Program-made: the position numbers and the translations under genes
NCBI GenBank assembly: GCA_039621445.1
Contig: CP154956.1
Location: 80,658,474-80,722,473, forward strand
DNA: 64,000 nucleotides
Source: Euglena gracilis
Taxonomy: Eukaryota; Euglenida; Euglenophyceae; Euglenales
Direction of reading: 5' to 3'
Notes under the pieces: generated by a model
Database searches by the model: none
The model's input: only the letters and a program-made list of their open reading frames with translations
What the model was told of the DNA's origin: nothing
Part shown: positions 11,587-23,432 of the stretch, piece after piece
How the letters are laid out: every line of letters starts with the position of its first letter
Numbering within the stretch: the stretch's first letter is position 1

Positions 11587-11970
11587 ATGCTGGGAGGAGG
11601 TCCAAGCCCCCACAAACCCCCTCCTCTGCAGGTTCCCAAAAAAAAGTAGCAAGAATTTTACTTTTGTTGCTTCTTGGGCTGTGCACCAAAAAATGAGCCA
11701 AAAACACCCTTTTTCACCCACTTTTAACATATTGCCTATTTTTTGTTGTTGTTTTGGTGTTTTCCACATGAAAAATGTTCAACAATTCCAAAAAAAAATG
11801 AGTATTTTTCGATTCATTTTCAAAAACAATTAGGGTTTTTTGAACGGTTTTGGCCTGATTTCCGGCCCTTTGTCTGTCCACAAAACCTAAATTAAAAAAA
11901 ATTCCCTCAGTCTCGAGGTAGGCAGGGGGGATCCGACCCCCCCCCTTCAAGGCTTCCCATCCATCCCTGG
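11587..11970 (-). repeat. repeat unit B, right inverted copy
   Basis: Reverse complement of 8964-9327. It abuts the outer end of A (sequence ...GTCACT-AGATGCTGG...), whereas in the left copy B abuts the other end of A. A third, diverged B is at 36950-37270. Confidence 0.8.
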
Positions 11971-12056
11971 GCGCCATTCAATGATCTATGTCAAGGTGAG
12001 GATTTCTTGACCAGCATTAGGGCCAAAAAAATTGCAATGCAAGAATGGCAAAATTC

Positions 12057-12121
12057 TTCTTGTTATTGTTGTTGTTGTTGTTGTTGTCGTCGTTGTTGAG
12101 AACAACAACAACAACAACAAA
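12057..12121. repeat. (TTG)n-(CAA)n inverted microsatellite
   Basis: About eight TTG triplets followed by GAGAA and about seven CAA triplets form one perfect-type hairpin. It marks the edge between repeat B and low-information sequence. Confidence 0.8.
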
Positions 12122-13280
12122 TGAGAATGAATGAAAAAAATGTTTCATACTGCAATGCAAGTTGTGTTAAAAATATCAATCCAGAGCCCCTTCCTAACAG
12201 GGAACCCCAACCCAACCCACCCACCAACACCCACCCAATCCTTAAAAAAAAGCCAACCCCCAGAAAAAAAATGACAGACCAGCCTGCACTGACATTTGAC
12301 CTATGGCTGACCCCTGCTTTTGAAATATTTTACTCACCTTCTCGGCTGGGATCTGGAAGCAATTACCCCAGAAAAAAACCTTGCGGACTGCAAAAAGCTT
12401 CATGGTGTTCCCACACCTTTTGTAATACTTGCTTCACAAGGTTGGTCTACTCCTGGAGAGAAATGAAGTGCAGACATGTGTGCTGTCAACAATAAAACTG
12501 TGTAATACTGCGGCTTGCTACATCATAAAAACCACTTCTCATGCATAGTTTGGATTGCAATTGTGAAGGGACATTCATCAAATTATTGTTTTCCTTATCC
12601 ATTAATCATAAACCCCCCGAAATACTTCCCCCCCAGTAATACCCCCAAATAAACCCCCCCACAGCCACGAAGGCAAAACCACAACTGGCAGAAATGTTGC
12701 AAAAATCACAAAAAATGATGCAATTGGTCCAAAAAATGTGTCAAAAAGAGCATGCATTGTACATTGTACAAAAAAAGCCCTCGATGACAAAAAAGCGACC
12801 TTTAGAGCATGTTCAGGAGCATTTGGGTCGATTTTTGACTTCGAAAAAATTTACCTAAATTATAAATTCCACAAAAAATAATTTTAGGGCCCCATGGACC
12901 CCACAATCCAGTGTCCAAATGACAAACTCGTTGTGATTTTGCTTTTCTGCTTTTCCGGGCATTTTCCACATTTCCATATTAGTTCAATCTTCAATCTCAC
13001 CCTCCCCCCATAATAGAAGCATGTCCACGAGTGCAGGGTCCAAAAAAAAAAACGTGCACCCTGGTGCAGTACAGATGTAGCCCTGGTTTTGATGGCAACT
13101 TGAAGGCAATCAACAATGAACCAGACAGTCCGAATTTGATGGGATGGGTTGATTGTCGCAGGTGTTGTTTAAAGAGGTTTGGACACATTTTCGATTTCAA
13201 TTTCGTCTACATTTTCAATTTCGACAATTTTTCTATGGCTATTGACCCAGATACAAAGCGCACGATTCTCAAACATTCAG
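12122..13280. other. no supported gene
   Basis: An open frame at 12121-12495 (+) has no recognisable features. Words of the AATAATA-C(n) type occur weakly near 12610-12660. The remainder is plain intergenic or intronic sequence. Confidence 0.4.
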
Positions 13281-13284
13281 TGTG

Positions 13285-13400
13285 GAGGGGAGCCCCCAGG
13301 GAGGCTCCAGGGAGGCTCAGGTAACCGGTTTTGTACACAGGCCGACAGTGGGACAGGTGGAGTGCAGTGATGCAATGTGTGGTGCTGTAGACTCGGAATG
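13285..13400. repeat. GGAGGCTCCAGG / GGTAACC repeat, left copy
   Basis: GGGAGGCTCCAGGGAGGCTCAGGTAACC is followed by GGTTTTGTACACAGGCC and GTGGAGTGCAGTGATGCA. The same landmarks appear in inverse order at 15370-15590, so the pair brackets about 2 kb that includes the minisatellite. Confidence 0.65.
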
Positions 13401-13619
13401 CATGAATCAGCAGTTGCTCACCGGGGATGTGATATGGGGTACTGCAGGCACAGCAAGGCACAAGAAGAAGCAATGTGAAACACCTGGATTGTTGGCTGGT
13501 TTTTTGTGGCGAGGGAGGGACACTTAGGGGAGTGCTGCGATGCACCTCCTGCATCCACTCAGATACCTGCATCCGGAGCATCCAAAACAGCATCTGCAAC
13601 CACTTCATCCGCTTTTGTC

Positions 13620-13700
13620 CACTTTTTACCCACTTGTACAACTTTGGCCACTCTTGGCCACTTTTGGCCACTTTTGGCCAGTTTTGGCCACTTTGCCCAA
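13620..13700. repeat. CCACTTTTGGC short tandem repeat
   Basis: Six or more head-to-tail copies of GGCCACTTTTGGCCA-type decamers. The array leads directly into the CATCTTGTCCAG minisatellite. Confidence 0.75.
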
Positions 13701-13799
13701 CTTTACTCACGTTTGGCCGCAGCTTCCCTGATTTATTTGGCCAATCCACCATCTGCATCCACTGGACTAACCCAATATCTACAGAAATTGCATCCTGTC

Positions 13800-14425
13800 C
13801 AACATCTGCAGCTTGACTAGCATTTGAATCTTGTCCGGTGTCTGCATCTTGTCGAGTATCAGCATCTTGTCTAGTATTTGCATCTTGTGTGGCATCTTGT
13901 CAGCATCTGCATCTTTTCCAACATCTGCATCTTGTCCAACATCTGCATCTTGTCCAACGTCTGCATCTCGTCCAGTATCTGCGTCCACTGCATCTTGTCC
14001 AGTGTCTGCATCTTGTCCAGTATCTGCAACCACTGCATCTTGTCCAGCATCTGCAACCACTGCATCTTGTCCATCATCTGCATCTTGTCCAGCATCTGCA
14101 TCTCGTCCAGTATCTGCGTCCACTGCACCTTGTCTGGTATCTGCACCTTGTCCAGTATCTAGAACCACTACATCTTGTCCAGCATCTGCATATTGTCCAG
14201 CATTTACAACCACTGCATCTTGTTCAGCATCTGTATCTTGTCCAGCATCCGCAACCACTGCATCTTGTCCAGCATTTGCACCTTGTCCAGTGTCTGCATC
14301 TTGTTCAGCATCCACATCTTGTTTAGCATCTGCAACCACTGCATCTTGTCCAGCATCTGCATCTTGTGGCGTCTGCATCTTGCGCACATCTGCATCTTGC
14401 CTGATATCTGCATCCATTGGCTCCC
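13800..14425. repeat. minisatellite, GCATCTTGTCCA units
   Basis: About 35-40 imperfect units of 15-18 bases (GCATCTTGTCCAGxATCT), some with inserted GCAACCACT, giving a higher-order pattern of about 33 bases. The unit length is a multiple of three, so frames stay open on both strands. The minus strand reads as repeated DAGQDA/VVADAGQ and the plus strand as ASCPASA. No start context or domain supports a real protein, so I call it a repeat. Confidence 0.85.
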
Positions 14426-14939
14426 AACTGAGCCAAAATGACCACAAAAGCCCCAAAGAGCAACCAAATGACCTAAACTGGCTTGAAATAATCTAAATAG
14501 CCCAAAAATGCCAACAATATCCACAAAAGTTTCACCAAGACTCACAAAAATACCCAAAATCAACAAAATGGCACAAAATGGCCAAAAATGCCATAAAGGT
14601 GTTCATATTGACCCAAATTAGCCCAATATTTGCCCAAATCAATGCAAAATAGCCCAAATTAACAAAAAAAATTAACAAAATAAACCCAAAATGGCCAAGA
14701 TGGGTGTAATGGGAGGCTGGGAGGCCACATAGAGCTTACTCGAAACCGAAAGTGCATTTTTTCAGCCAGAACCTAAATTATTTGTCGCAACTTTTAATCC
14801 TGGATTGCACTGAAGTGCCTTCAACCAGGTGAACCAACAGTCGCGTGGGGGGGAAGTGGTAGCAAAACGGTATGGCAGCATGGATTGTGATGTTGCAAAA
14901 AAGGGTCCCATGAAATCCAAAGTGGTGTTCATTTGGCTG

Positions 14940-15065
14940 TGCCCGGGGGGGGGGGGGGCGGGGGGGGGGGGGGGGGAGCCTGCGGCCCCCTCCTCCCGCC
15001 CCGGACCCCCCCTGCCCCCACCCCCTTCCCCTCTCCCCCCTACCCCCCACCCCCTTCCCCTGCTC
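14940..15065. repeat. homopolymer G/C tract
   Basis: A G-run region (GGGGGGGGGGGGGGCGGGG type) is followed by C-rich pyrimidine sequence. It could form a G-quadruplex or a long hairpin. No gene. Confidence 0.8.
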
Positions 15066-15369
15066 CCCAATGACAACATCCTTTTGTGTAGACAAAATTT
15101 GGAGGACATGGAGTAAATAACAAACAGGTAAACGGTAAAAGCAAAATCAGGCGGACATGGTGTCTTTGTGGCAAATGGATAAATGGTTTTCAACAAATTG
15201 GCGGACATGCCAATGCTGTGTGTAACCACATAAATAAATGAATGATGAGATGAATGAGATGTTTTCAAATGGAAAGAACTGCCACAGGAACGGACTTCTC
15301 CATAAATGCGCAAAACTGTCCAGGTGCAATTGCTGTGCAGGTGCCATTGAGGTGACAAGAGGCAGGTGT

Positions 15370-15595
15370 GCGTGCTCTGTGCTGTGGTGCTGTGATGCAG
15401 AGGTGGAGTGTCGAACATGGCCTGTGTACAAAACTGGTTTCCTGCCAGAGGCTCCAGGGAGGCTCCTCGGGTAACCAGCCTCCAGGGGGGCTCCCCGGAG
15501 GGAGGCTCCAGGGAGGCTCTAGGGAGGCTCCAGGGAGGCTCAGGTAACCAGCCTCCAGGGAGCCTCCCTGGAGACTGCAGGTAACCAAAATGAGG
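15370..15595. repeat. GGAGGCTCCAGG / GGTAACC repeat, right inverted copy
   Basis: GGCCTGTGTACAAAACTGG is followed by many copies of GGAGGCTCCAGGGAGGCTC and GGTAACCAGCCTCC. The block 13285-13400 holds the same core in inverse orientation. The short words are self-complementary in part (CCTCCAGGGAGCCTCCCTGG). Confidence 0.7.
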
Positions 15596-15599
15596 GTTC

Positions 15600-16775
15600 C
15601 AAATTTTCTGGGACCTTCCTTGGACCATCGCCCATCCACCCAAATCATCAAAAAAATGTGTTTTTTTGGAGTTTTTAATTTTGGACCACGTTCAAATCCC
15701 AGTCCGGCCCTTGGTTGGTCCTTTGGCCGAAAGGGGGGCGGTCCTTAAGAAAATAAAAAAACTTTCCTGTCCCTTAAGGACTGCCCTGCCAGAAAGTGGT
15801 AAGCACGGAGGATTTGCTGGACGGATCTTCCAAATGTGTCTGGGAAGCTACATTTTTCCACGGGTGGAAACAAGTCAAGTCGTGTGTCGGCAAGCATTGT
15901 GCATTGAATAAACATTGAATTTCAGTGGGGAAAAACAAGGGCATGGGGGACTCAATGGATGACATTGTATGGGGCATGCGCCAAAGGCGAATGGCTTCGA
16001 GAAGACAACGAACGCCATTTTGCCACTGATATGAAAATCAGACATCGGAGGTGTTATTTGATAACATTAGCGAAGTGTAGAAAATGAGAATATTATATTA
16101 ATTTTCTTCACAGTATGGTCCAAGAATCGAGAGGATCCTTGTGCAAGATACTGAAGACATTGAATAAATAAGTGGCTCGGGGCCTTGTTCTGCATCCTGC
16201 AGTTAGATTCCATTTTGCTGACATTCACATCCTTTCAAAACGTCGAGCGGTACCGACAAACTTGAACCAAAATAGAAAGGACCTGCGGTGGTGTTGGAAA
16301 GGTAGGGACAGCAGACAACACTGGAACTTCGACCAGGAAATCGCCAACCTGTCCACCATTCACAACTCAAACCTCACGTGAAAATTCAAAAATCAAAAAG
16401 GGCACTCAGAACATGAAGAAATAAATTGCACAAAGAATTCAATGAAATGCCTGCTGGCCCAGATAACGAAAGTCAGCTGGTGTGCCAAAAGTTTGAGGTC
16501 TGAAGAGTGCTCTCTGAGAATTTGGGCAGCAATTTGCAAACAGATCTGAAATTCAATGTCACAGGATGTGGTGTGAAAGCGCCGTAAATGCTAAAACACA
16601 TTGACTAATTTGGTGAACAATTTTCATGCCAAACCCAATTTTCCAGAAACAAATCTTACTTCAAGGATGTAACTGCACAATTGACCATTCTGAGTTGGGC
16701 TACAGGTAGAAGATGAAAGAAAATATGTGGCAAATGAAGAATTCCAAAAAAAAGAATCACCTGTCGCAACGTGTA
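15600..16775. other. no supported gene
   Basis: Even-composition DNA with few homopolymers. Open frames (15666-15911, 16172-16381, plus strand) have no recognisable domain. Since a decayed integrase follows at about 16780, this may be upstream parts of the same dead retroelement beyond recognition. Confidence 0.35.
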
Positions 16776-16779
16776 TTAT

Positions 16780-17010
16780 CACAACCGGGACCGTACCCCC
16801 AAAAACACATTCATTTCAAGCAGGTGAAGGAGAGTATGCAACAGCTGAAAGGACCATTACAACAAGCCGTACCTTTTGGAATTGACAGCATGTCCATCTG
16901 CAGACCAGGGAGGGAAATACGTAATGACCATTTTTCAAAAACTTTCAACAATTATTTGTATTTTGTCTCTCTTAAAAAAGCATCAGAAAACAATACCTTA
17001 CACAATCATC
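16780..17010 (+). pseudogene. retroelement integrase remnant (Ty3-type N-terminus and start of catalytic core)
   Basis: In one frame the translation has KGPLQQAVPFGIDSM, matching the linker and first catalytic Asp region of LTR-retroelement integrases (x-PLQ-x-(I/V)P-x-GID). One frame over it continues as DQGGKYVMTIFQKLSTIICI, matching the next conserved stretch (QG-x-KY-(V/I)-(L/M)-T-I-x-D-x-(F/L)S). The second Asp is Gln here, zinc-finger Cys are not visible, and a frameshift lies between the two blocks near 16890-16910. Later catalytic residues were not found. I infer a dead copy; family placement is by motif only. Confidence 0.45.
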
Positions 17011-17905
17011 AAAAACTCCCAAAATCAAAAGCAAAAAATTGAAAGGAAATCACTGCTACTTCCAGAGTGGAGGGAAACAGTTTTGCTAAATGCACAGTGT
17101 TTGATACATAGAGACAAATCATGCAACATAATGAAGAAAATTACCCAGAGGAGAGGAAATTCTTTGGCAGCTGTTGGGTCGAAAAAGGAAATTTCAAAGC
17201 AAATTTGCCTGGGGTATGGGCAAGCACGCCATATCACAAGGCAACACCCGCGGTTGCGGAAAGGAGCCTGGTCCAGCAATGTATTCCCCACAACCCTTTT
17301 CAACCGTAATTTGACCAGGGGCAGGTATGGTTGTTTTTTGGTTAATTTTTACAATATGGCCGTTTTTTTCTTCTTTTCCCTTTCATTTTGCATTCATTTT
17401 GTTGTTATATTTTAAAAAATATTATTTTATTTTCTCAATGTTGCTTTTCCTGCCTCACGTTGTTGTTGGCCTTTTTTATTGTTATGTTTTTTTAACCAAT
17501 CCCCCCTGTGAGGACCCCCCCAAAATCCCTTTCTCTCTTGTGGCCCAAATCCAAGTTCAACTCAAGTCCGTGTTCTTGTTCACCAACTGACCCCTCCCTT
17601 CACAGCCAGGTTTTGTGTTGAGCTCTTTCCCTGCCTGATGGTGCCAGCAATGGATGTTTGAGGGATGTGGTTGCCGGCGACTTGCAATGCACACACAGAG
17701 ACAAACACACCAAATTCACATATTTGGCAGAATAAATAACACACTGCGCGTGCTCAAGAACTCCAATAAAAAGGTTTAGTGTGTGAAACAGACAAAAATT
17801 TACATTTTTCTTCTAAATTTTTTAATGTAAACTGGCTGCCTGTGATGCAGTTTGTTTTTCCTTGCAGTGTAACAATGTTTTCATTTGTTCACAGTTTCAT
17901 TATTC

Positions 17906-18100
17906 ATGTCCAAGCAACAGAAGTTGGCAATTCAAGCCGGATTGAAACCCCCCACCCCCCTGGCCTTGTTTGCAAAGATGAAGAAATTTTCAGGTTTTCT
18001 CCAGTGGTTTATTCCCTCCAGTGGTTCACCACGAAAAGGGTGTATGCCATGGCATGGCTGTTGCCCAAGGAACCAAGATGGGAATGAGGATTATGACTGA
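17906..18100 (+). CDS. small hypothetical ORF after a splice-acceptor-like site
   Basis: A pyrimidine-rich stretch ends in TTCACAG at 17894 and ATG follows 11 bases later, the same arrangement as at the carrier gene. The frame gives 64 residues, basic at the start (MSKQQKLAIQAGLKPP) and ending NQDGNEDYD. No family recognised. It could be a first exon, a short gene, or chance. The CAAGCGCA word cluster begins about 100 bases downstream, which fits the layout of the gene-carrying word-bounded units further right. Confidence 0.3.
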   Translation: MSKQQKLAIQAGLKPPTPLALFAKMKKFSGFLQWFIPSSGSPRKGCMPWHGCCPRNQDGNEDYD

Positions 18101-18204
18101 GGACAATTATCTGTCCCTCGGCTATCAGTTTAACCCAAACAGCTTCCTGGAGATGCAACACTCGGTTTTTTGATTAATTTTTCACTTGTCTTGTGCCCCA
18201 ATAG

Positions 18205-18470
18205 AACCGCAGGGATGCTGCAAGCGCAGGGTCCAAATAAAAGTACCCCGCAACAGAAGGCAGCAGTCCACTGCAAGCGCATAAACCCCAACAGAATCAC
18301 GGGTCCGCTACAAGCGCAGGGTAAAATAAAAGCCCCCCCCCCTATTTTGATAGTATTTCTCAGGGAAATCAACAACGATCACCCAAATAGGTGCAAATAG
18401 AAGCGCACCCCCCGCCGCCGGAGGCGACGGTCCGCTGTAAGCGCACCTATGCTTCTATTAGGGGGGGGGG
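18205..18470. repeat. CTRCAAGCGCA word cluster
   Basis: Words CTGCAAGCGCAGGGTCC, CTGCAAGCGCATAAACC, CTACAAGCGCAGGG and CTGTAAGCGCACC occur at about 18219, 18270, 18309 and 18434. A short hairpin with apex CGCCGCCGGAGGCGACGG stands at 18411, and the pair ATAGAAGCGCACC / GGTGCGCTTCTAT-like arms stands at its sides. Confidence 0.6.
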
Positions 18471-18499
18471 TATCAGGGATCGATATAAAAACAATATTC

Positions 18500-18830
18500 C
18501 AAAATAGCAGGGTTGACGTTTTTTGTTCTTTAAAAAAAAACATGTTTTTCTTTAAAAAAAAAACCACAAAAAAAACATTTTTTTAAAAAAGCAAAAATTG
18601 ACCTTTTTCCTTGCGAAATGGCGTTTTTTTTTGAGGGAAAAGTTCAAGAATTTTCTTTGGTCATCAAAAAGTGACGTTTTTTATTTTTTCCAGACCCTTC
18701 ATCCGAAAATGATGTGGTTGGCAAGGCGTCGCACATGTGAAAGCCAGCGCCCTTTACGGACCACGAAGCTGCAGAAATTAAAAATGAACTTTCTAACTTT
18801 CTAAAAAACAAACCCTCCATGGCGTTCTCT
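18500..18830 (-). repeat. T/A-palindrome element with CTTCGTAGTCCG core, inverted copy
   Basis: Read on the minus strand it shares CTGCAGCTTCGTGGTCCGTAAAGGG, GATGAAGGGTCTGG, ACGTCACTTTTTGATGACC and CCATTTCGCAAGGAAA-type landmarks with 41875-42165 and 55180-55440. TTTTTTAAAAAA palindromes flank all three copies. No gene is assigned. Confidence 0.75.
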
Positions 18831-18839
18831 TTGTATTTT

Positions 18840-21480
18840 TTTTAAAAAAACACATATTCTTTTTTTAAAAAACATGTTTTTTGTTTCAAGTAATAAACAA
18901 GCCCGTCAACCTTGCAAAATAAACATCAAAAATGCCAAATCCCGTGTGGCAGTTCACCAAATGCTTCATTTGGTTTGTTTTGGCATTCTTTGACCCTAAG
19001 ATGAGGGACCAGTCTATTACCCCTCCCCCCTTAATTGGCCCTCCGGCCGAGCTCCAGGACCCCCCCCCAAGGGCCAATTATGGACCAATTATGGACCAAT
19101 TATGGGACGGGACTTTGAAATTTTTCGGGTCCGGACCCCGAGGGCCAATTAAGGGGAGCTGATTCCCCCCTCCCCTGCTGTTTGCAACAAAATGTGAGAG
19201 GAATCATAATGCCCGTGGCAGCCTTGACTTGCACACACAGTAAAGGATTTTGCTTTGGCAATAGTGTTCACCAGAGCGGTTACCCATGCATAAGAGTGCT
19301 TGCCCATGCACCTTCCCATTGCCACTCAACACACTTGTTGCCACAATTAGTGTCCCCATTGCACTAAAATAAACTAAAAATGACATACCATCAGGGGGGA
19401 AAACATGGACCGTCAAAAACGCGACACAAAAAAACAAGTTGCATGTAAAAAAAATCCTTCACACTGGAGAGGGCTTAGAAAAACTTCGGATCTGCTGGGG
19501 AAATTTTTCATTTTGCATAAGCATTTTGTCGACCAAAAAGATGAGAAAATGGCAAAAAAAAATCGATAAAATTTTTGGTTGTCAGGGAAGATCAAAGCCA
19601 AAATGAAAATTTTTTCATTGTCAAAATTCTCTCCAACAAAAATCCAAAATCGCTGGGGAAAAAAACCCAAAAAAAAAACGCAATAGAAACACAAAAAAAA
19701 GCAAAGTATGCCAAAATCGAAAGACAAAAAACCCCGAAATTTTGTTTGTCATTTGTGTTCCCCCCTGGACACATTGTTCCAATACAAAAATTACGTTTTA
19801 ATTTTTTAAAGGCACACCCGCATGTTGATGCGCAGCTTTTCCCCAAAAGTCTTCTTCTCCTTCAAAAAGAACTCAACATCTGAAAGAACAACACAATGAC
19901 CGAATGAACATCCTGCAACCCCCATTCACCAAAGTAACAAATCCTGCATCATCGGTGGTGCAGATCAATCATCACACATGAAAGTTAACTTTCTTCACAA
20001 ATTGATGAGCTCTCCCATTACTCACTTTAAATGGGGTTCTACAGAGGCAAAGAAACAAACAACGGTTTCTGGCAAACACACAGTCCCCCCAGTTCACTCC
20101 ACTCCAAACTGAACCCACGAAAGAAAATGGGCCCCAAAGGGTCAATATTGGTTTTGGTTTTCTGGTGCATTTGGGCCAGTTGACCTCAGTCAGGGTTTTT
20201 TTTTAACAACCACTGGGGGGAGGACCAGCTCAGAGGCTGGAAATGTTGGGCAGGCAGGAAAAAGGCTGCTGGCTGACCCTCCCATAGGGGTCCGTTGGAA
20301 CTGGGCGCAGGGTCAAACCAGGTGCCAAAAAATCGAATGCCCCAAAAGCTGCCAATCATGCAAAAAAAATCAATTTTTTGATCCAAAATTTTCCCTGGCT
20401 TTCCCAATCCAACCCATTTTTCGCCCATTTTTGGTCCATTTTTTGCACCCCCAAAAATCAAAAATCCATCGCTCTTCGGGCGGCTGGAAAATTATTTAAA
20501 ATTGTCGATAGGAGGGGAGGAGGGTACGGGGCTGGAAAAAATCTGCTGGCTGGCTGGACCCCCTCGCAGGGATGTGGTCCACTTCAGCTTAAGAGACACC
20601 CAGCAGCCCAAAAATGAGAAATGGCACGAACCCGGGACCCTACCCCTGTCCTCAACCCCAACCTTAATCCTCTAATGTTCCAAATCTGAACTACCCCCAA
20701 CCCTCCCCCCTCCTACCCCACCCTTCGCGCAATGTTTGCCAAAAATCATCCAAACTTGTCCCCAAAAATGATCGATTTTGTCTGTTTTGGTCAGTACCCA
20801 AAAGAGAATGGGGTTGTTTCAGTCATCAAAATATCCCTGTCTGGGGTCCAGGGGTGGCATGGTCCGCACTCCCCCCAGCACGCATGCATGCACGGGGACA
20901 GCCAGGGTATAAAGTGAGCGGGGAGGGGGGGTCTGGACCCCCTCCCTGGTGGGTCGGAACCCCCTCCCCCTGCAGAAAAAGATTTCCAGCGCGAAGTGAA
21001 TCACCAGAAATTTTTGGGGCCTTAAAAGGCCCAAATATCGCGTTTTTAAAATCAGTCAAAGCAAGCACCAAAAAACCCTGGCACAGAAAAAAGTTTGGTT
21101 CTTGGGGGGTCCCGGACTCCCGGGGTCACACCATCAGTTAACCGGCAGCCAGCATCAGTTAATCAATTAATCCATTAATCTTTGGGGGGGGGGGGGGAAA
21201 GATCGTGTAAATCCCGAGGAGGGCAATTGATCGAATCTGCTTCTACCTCGGAAACTGTCCCAAATGCCAGTTTCAGGTGTGAAGCCAGCGTTCAAACCAC
21301 TGGCTTCGCGTTCAAGACACAATTCTTGAAACCATGCATTAACAGCTCTGGCTTGACGCCTGAACCAGCGTTTCAGACCCACATTTTGCATTCCGATTTC
21401 ACTTTTAACATCTTTGATGTCACATCGCCCCTCAATCAATACCTCTTCTGGAGGGCTTTTGACAGACGGCCACAGGATTC
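18840..21480. other. low-information region, no supported gene
   Basis: Contents: CCAATTATGGAC tandem words at 19071-19105; A/T-rich and even sequence from 19180 to 20150 without a supported gene; a CTGGCTGGCTGGAC-type repeat near 20510-20570; GGCACGAACCCGGGACC at 20623 (same word as the inverted pair at 50676 and 50810); C-rich short blocks to 20725; a diverged relative of the 10078/30336 repeat at about 20850-21120. Confidence 0.4.
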
Positions 21481-21484
21481 AGCT

Positions 21485-21805
21485 AACCCCCCCCCCCCGC
21501 CTATAAGAAACCCCCCTCTATCAGAAACCCCCACCTATAAGAAACCCTTTGGGTATTTCTGGACCGACACCCACCTATAAGAAACCCCCACCTATAAGAA
21601 ACCCCTGGGGAGCTTTGAATGGCGCCAAAGGCGCCGAAAGGAAATTTTTGACTGTTTTTGGCCACTTTTTAGCCTTTTGTCAGCTCAAAGTTTCTTCGGA
21701 CATTGAAACCCACCTATAAGAAACCCCCACCTATAAGAAACCCCTCGAGCCATTTTTTTGGAAACCCACCTATAAGAAACGGGTTTCTTATAGGTGGAGG
21801 GGGAG
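21485..21805. repeat. CACCTATAAGAAACCCC word cluster
   Basis: Nine or so copies of CCTATAAGAAACCCC lie at 21490-21607 and 21706-21780, and the final one is inverted (GGGTTTCTTATAGGTGG at 21781-21797). A 100-bp core separates the two blocks. The word is a variant of AATATAAGAAACC in unit A, but the cores are unrelated, so this is the same layout with a changed word. Confidence 0.8.
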
Positions 21806-21859
21806 GTTTGCATTGCACGCGCTCTTATTCTTGGCGCGATCAGCTGTTCCGAGATTTGA

Positions 21860-22280
21860 CCGATTTGTTCATTCATTCATTCATTCATTCATTAATTCGT
21901 TCGTTCATCAGATTCAGAGTCCAGATGCCACATGACATATCAATAGAAAGCCCTCCCCAAGGGCTTTCAAAAATGGCTCATAAAACATCAAAACCAAATA
22001 TAAACACAGCCCGGCATTGTTTGATGTTCCAAACGTGTCTCCTCCAAAAAAAAATATCTTCGGAAAACAAAAAAATAGCTCAATGCATTCCGTCAAGAGA
22101 GGCCAAATAACGTTGTGCAAACGTGCTTTTTCCCTCTTTGATTGAAACTGTGCATGGGGGCTCTGGCTTCCGCCCGAACCGGTCCTGCAAACCAGTTGGG
22201 GCGTGAAATTATTTCTTGGGGATGAAAAATGAAAAGTGCCGAAAAGTGGGTAAAAATTCAATCCTGAGCAACGCCCTATC
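21860..22280. other. ATTC microsatellite and plain sequence
   Basis: (ATTC)n at 21870-21905, then sequence without a supported gene. Confidence 0.5.
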
Positions 22281-22685
22281 CAACGGTAAACCCTCTCCCA
22301 AATAATACCCCCCCAAATAATACCCCCCCTTGGGATCCGACTTCGGCCGCCGAAATAATACCCCCCCCCCGGTTTCGGGCAGAAGGCCCGGATCTTTGAC
22401 CTGAAAATGTTGTAAAAAATCACAATCTCTTACAACAAATTACGAAAAAAATCGATTTTTCTGGATGATCTGGCCTCCAAAAAATGCTAAATTTCATGAG
22501 AGAGTACAAAAAATGATCCCAAAGGGGGGCTTTGGCGCTATTCTTGCTCCGGCGGAACTTCGAAAAATTTCGAAAAATTTTGGGAAATAATACCCCCCCA
22601 AATAATACACGCCTCTCGGGCCGGGACTTCAGGCGAAAAAATAATACCCAGGGGGGGGGTATTATTTGGGGGGGGGGGGGTTACC
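22280..22685. repeat. AATAATACCCCCC word cluster
   Basis: Words AAATAATACCCCCC stand at 22292-22365 (4 copies) and 22585-22655 (3 copies), with an inverted GGGGGTATTATTTGGGGGGG at 22652-22678. The 220-bp core between them has no convincing ORF. Confidence 0.8.
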
Positions 22686-23039
22686 TGACTTTCCCAGTGA
22701 CTCCACGGCTGGCCAAAATAGCACCCCCAAATCCACAGCCCCGTTTTTTGATGAGTTTTTCGGCTGGTTTTGGCCCATTTTGGGCCAAAAACGGCTGAAA
22801 AACACAAAGTTTCAAAACATCTCAAAAACGAAAACGAATCAAAATGGAAAAAAATGTTGTTTAAGACATCACTGAAGACATCCCTAAACCCTCTTTCATT
22901 TTCCCGCAACTCCTCGCCTGGCCGGAGAAACTTTTAGACCCATTTTGGAGCATTTTTGGGCCAAAATTGCGAAATTCCAACATCTCAAAACGTCTCAAAA
23001 TCAAACAAAATGTCCGATGACCTAAGATGAAATGAAGTG

Positions 23040-23432
23040 TCCGACGGTAACCCCCCCAAAAAGTGCACGGGTGCGCACATTTCAAGGATGCAGTTTCGGA
23101 CCCCAAGGGGTGCGCACTTATTAGGGCACTGCGCACTTTTTAGGGCAAAGCCCAAAATGCTTACTTTTCCCGACCTTTTTTCAGTTTCCCTCCTATTTTG
23201 TGATGCCAAGCAATGAATCAAATGATTATGTGTCAAATTTGGGCTTGGATGATGGAAATATTTGGTCTGAGAAGGACAGTTCTGAGGATTGTGTGCGCTT
23301 TTCCGACCTGAGATGTGGCGCAGCGATTTCTCCTTGGGGGTGTGCGCACATTTTTTAGGGCAAACCCTTGGGGGGTGCCCACTTATCAGGACACTGCACA
23401 TAATTAGGGCACTGCGCACTTATAAGGGGGAG
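23040..23432. mobile_element. GTGCGCAC word-bounded unit, copy 2
   Basis: Same layout and same core as 6935-7317: words AAAAAGTGCACGG, GTGCGCACTTATTAGGGCACTGCGCAC on the left and their counterparts on the right. The core differs by about 15-20% but keeps the frame around SNDYVSNLGLDDGNIWSEKD, and here the frame stays open longer. Conserved codons in two diverged copies suggest a coding exon. Confidence 0.6.

Noticed and set aside
13779-14496. Long open frames over the GCATCTTGTCCA minisatellite (221-225 codons on either strand)
   Set aside because: They follow from a repeat unit that is a multiple of three and lacks stops; there is no start context, domain or intron signal.
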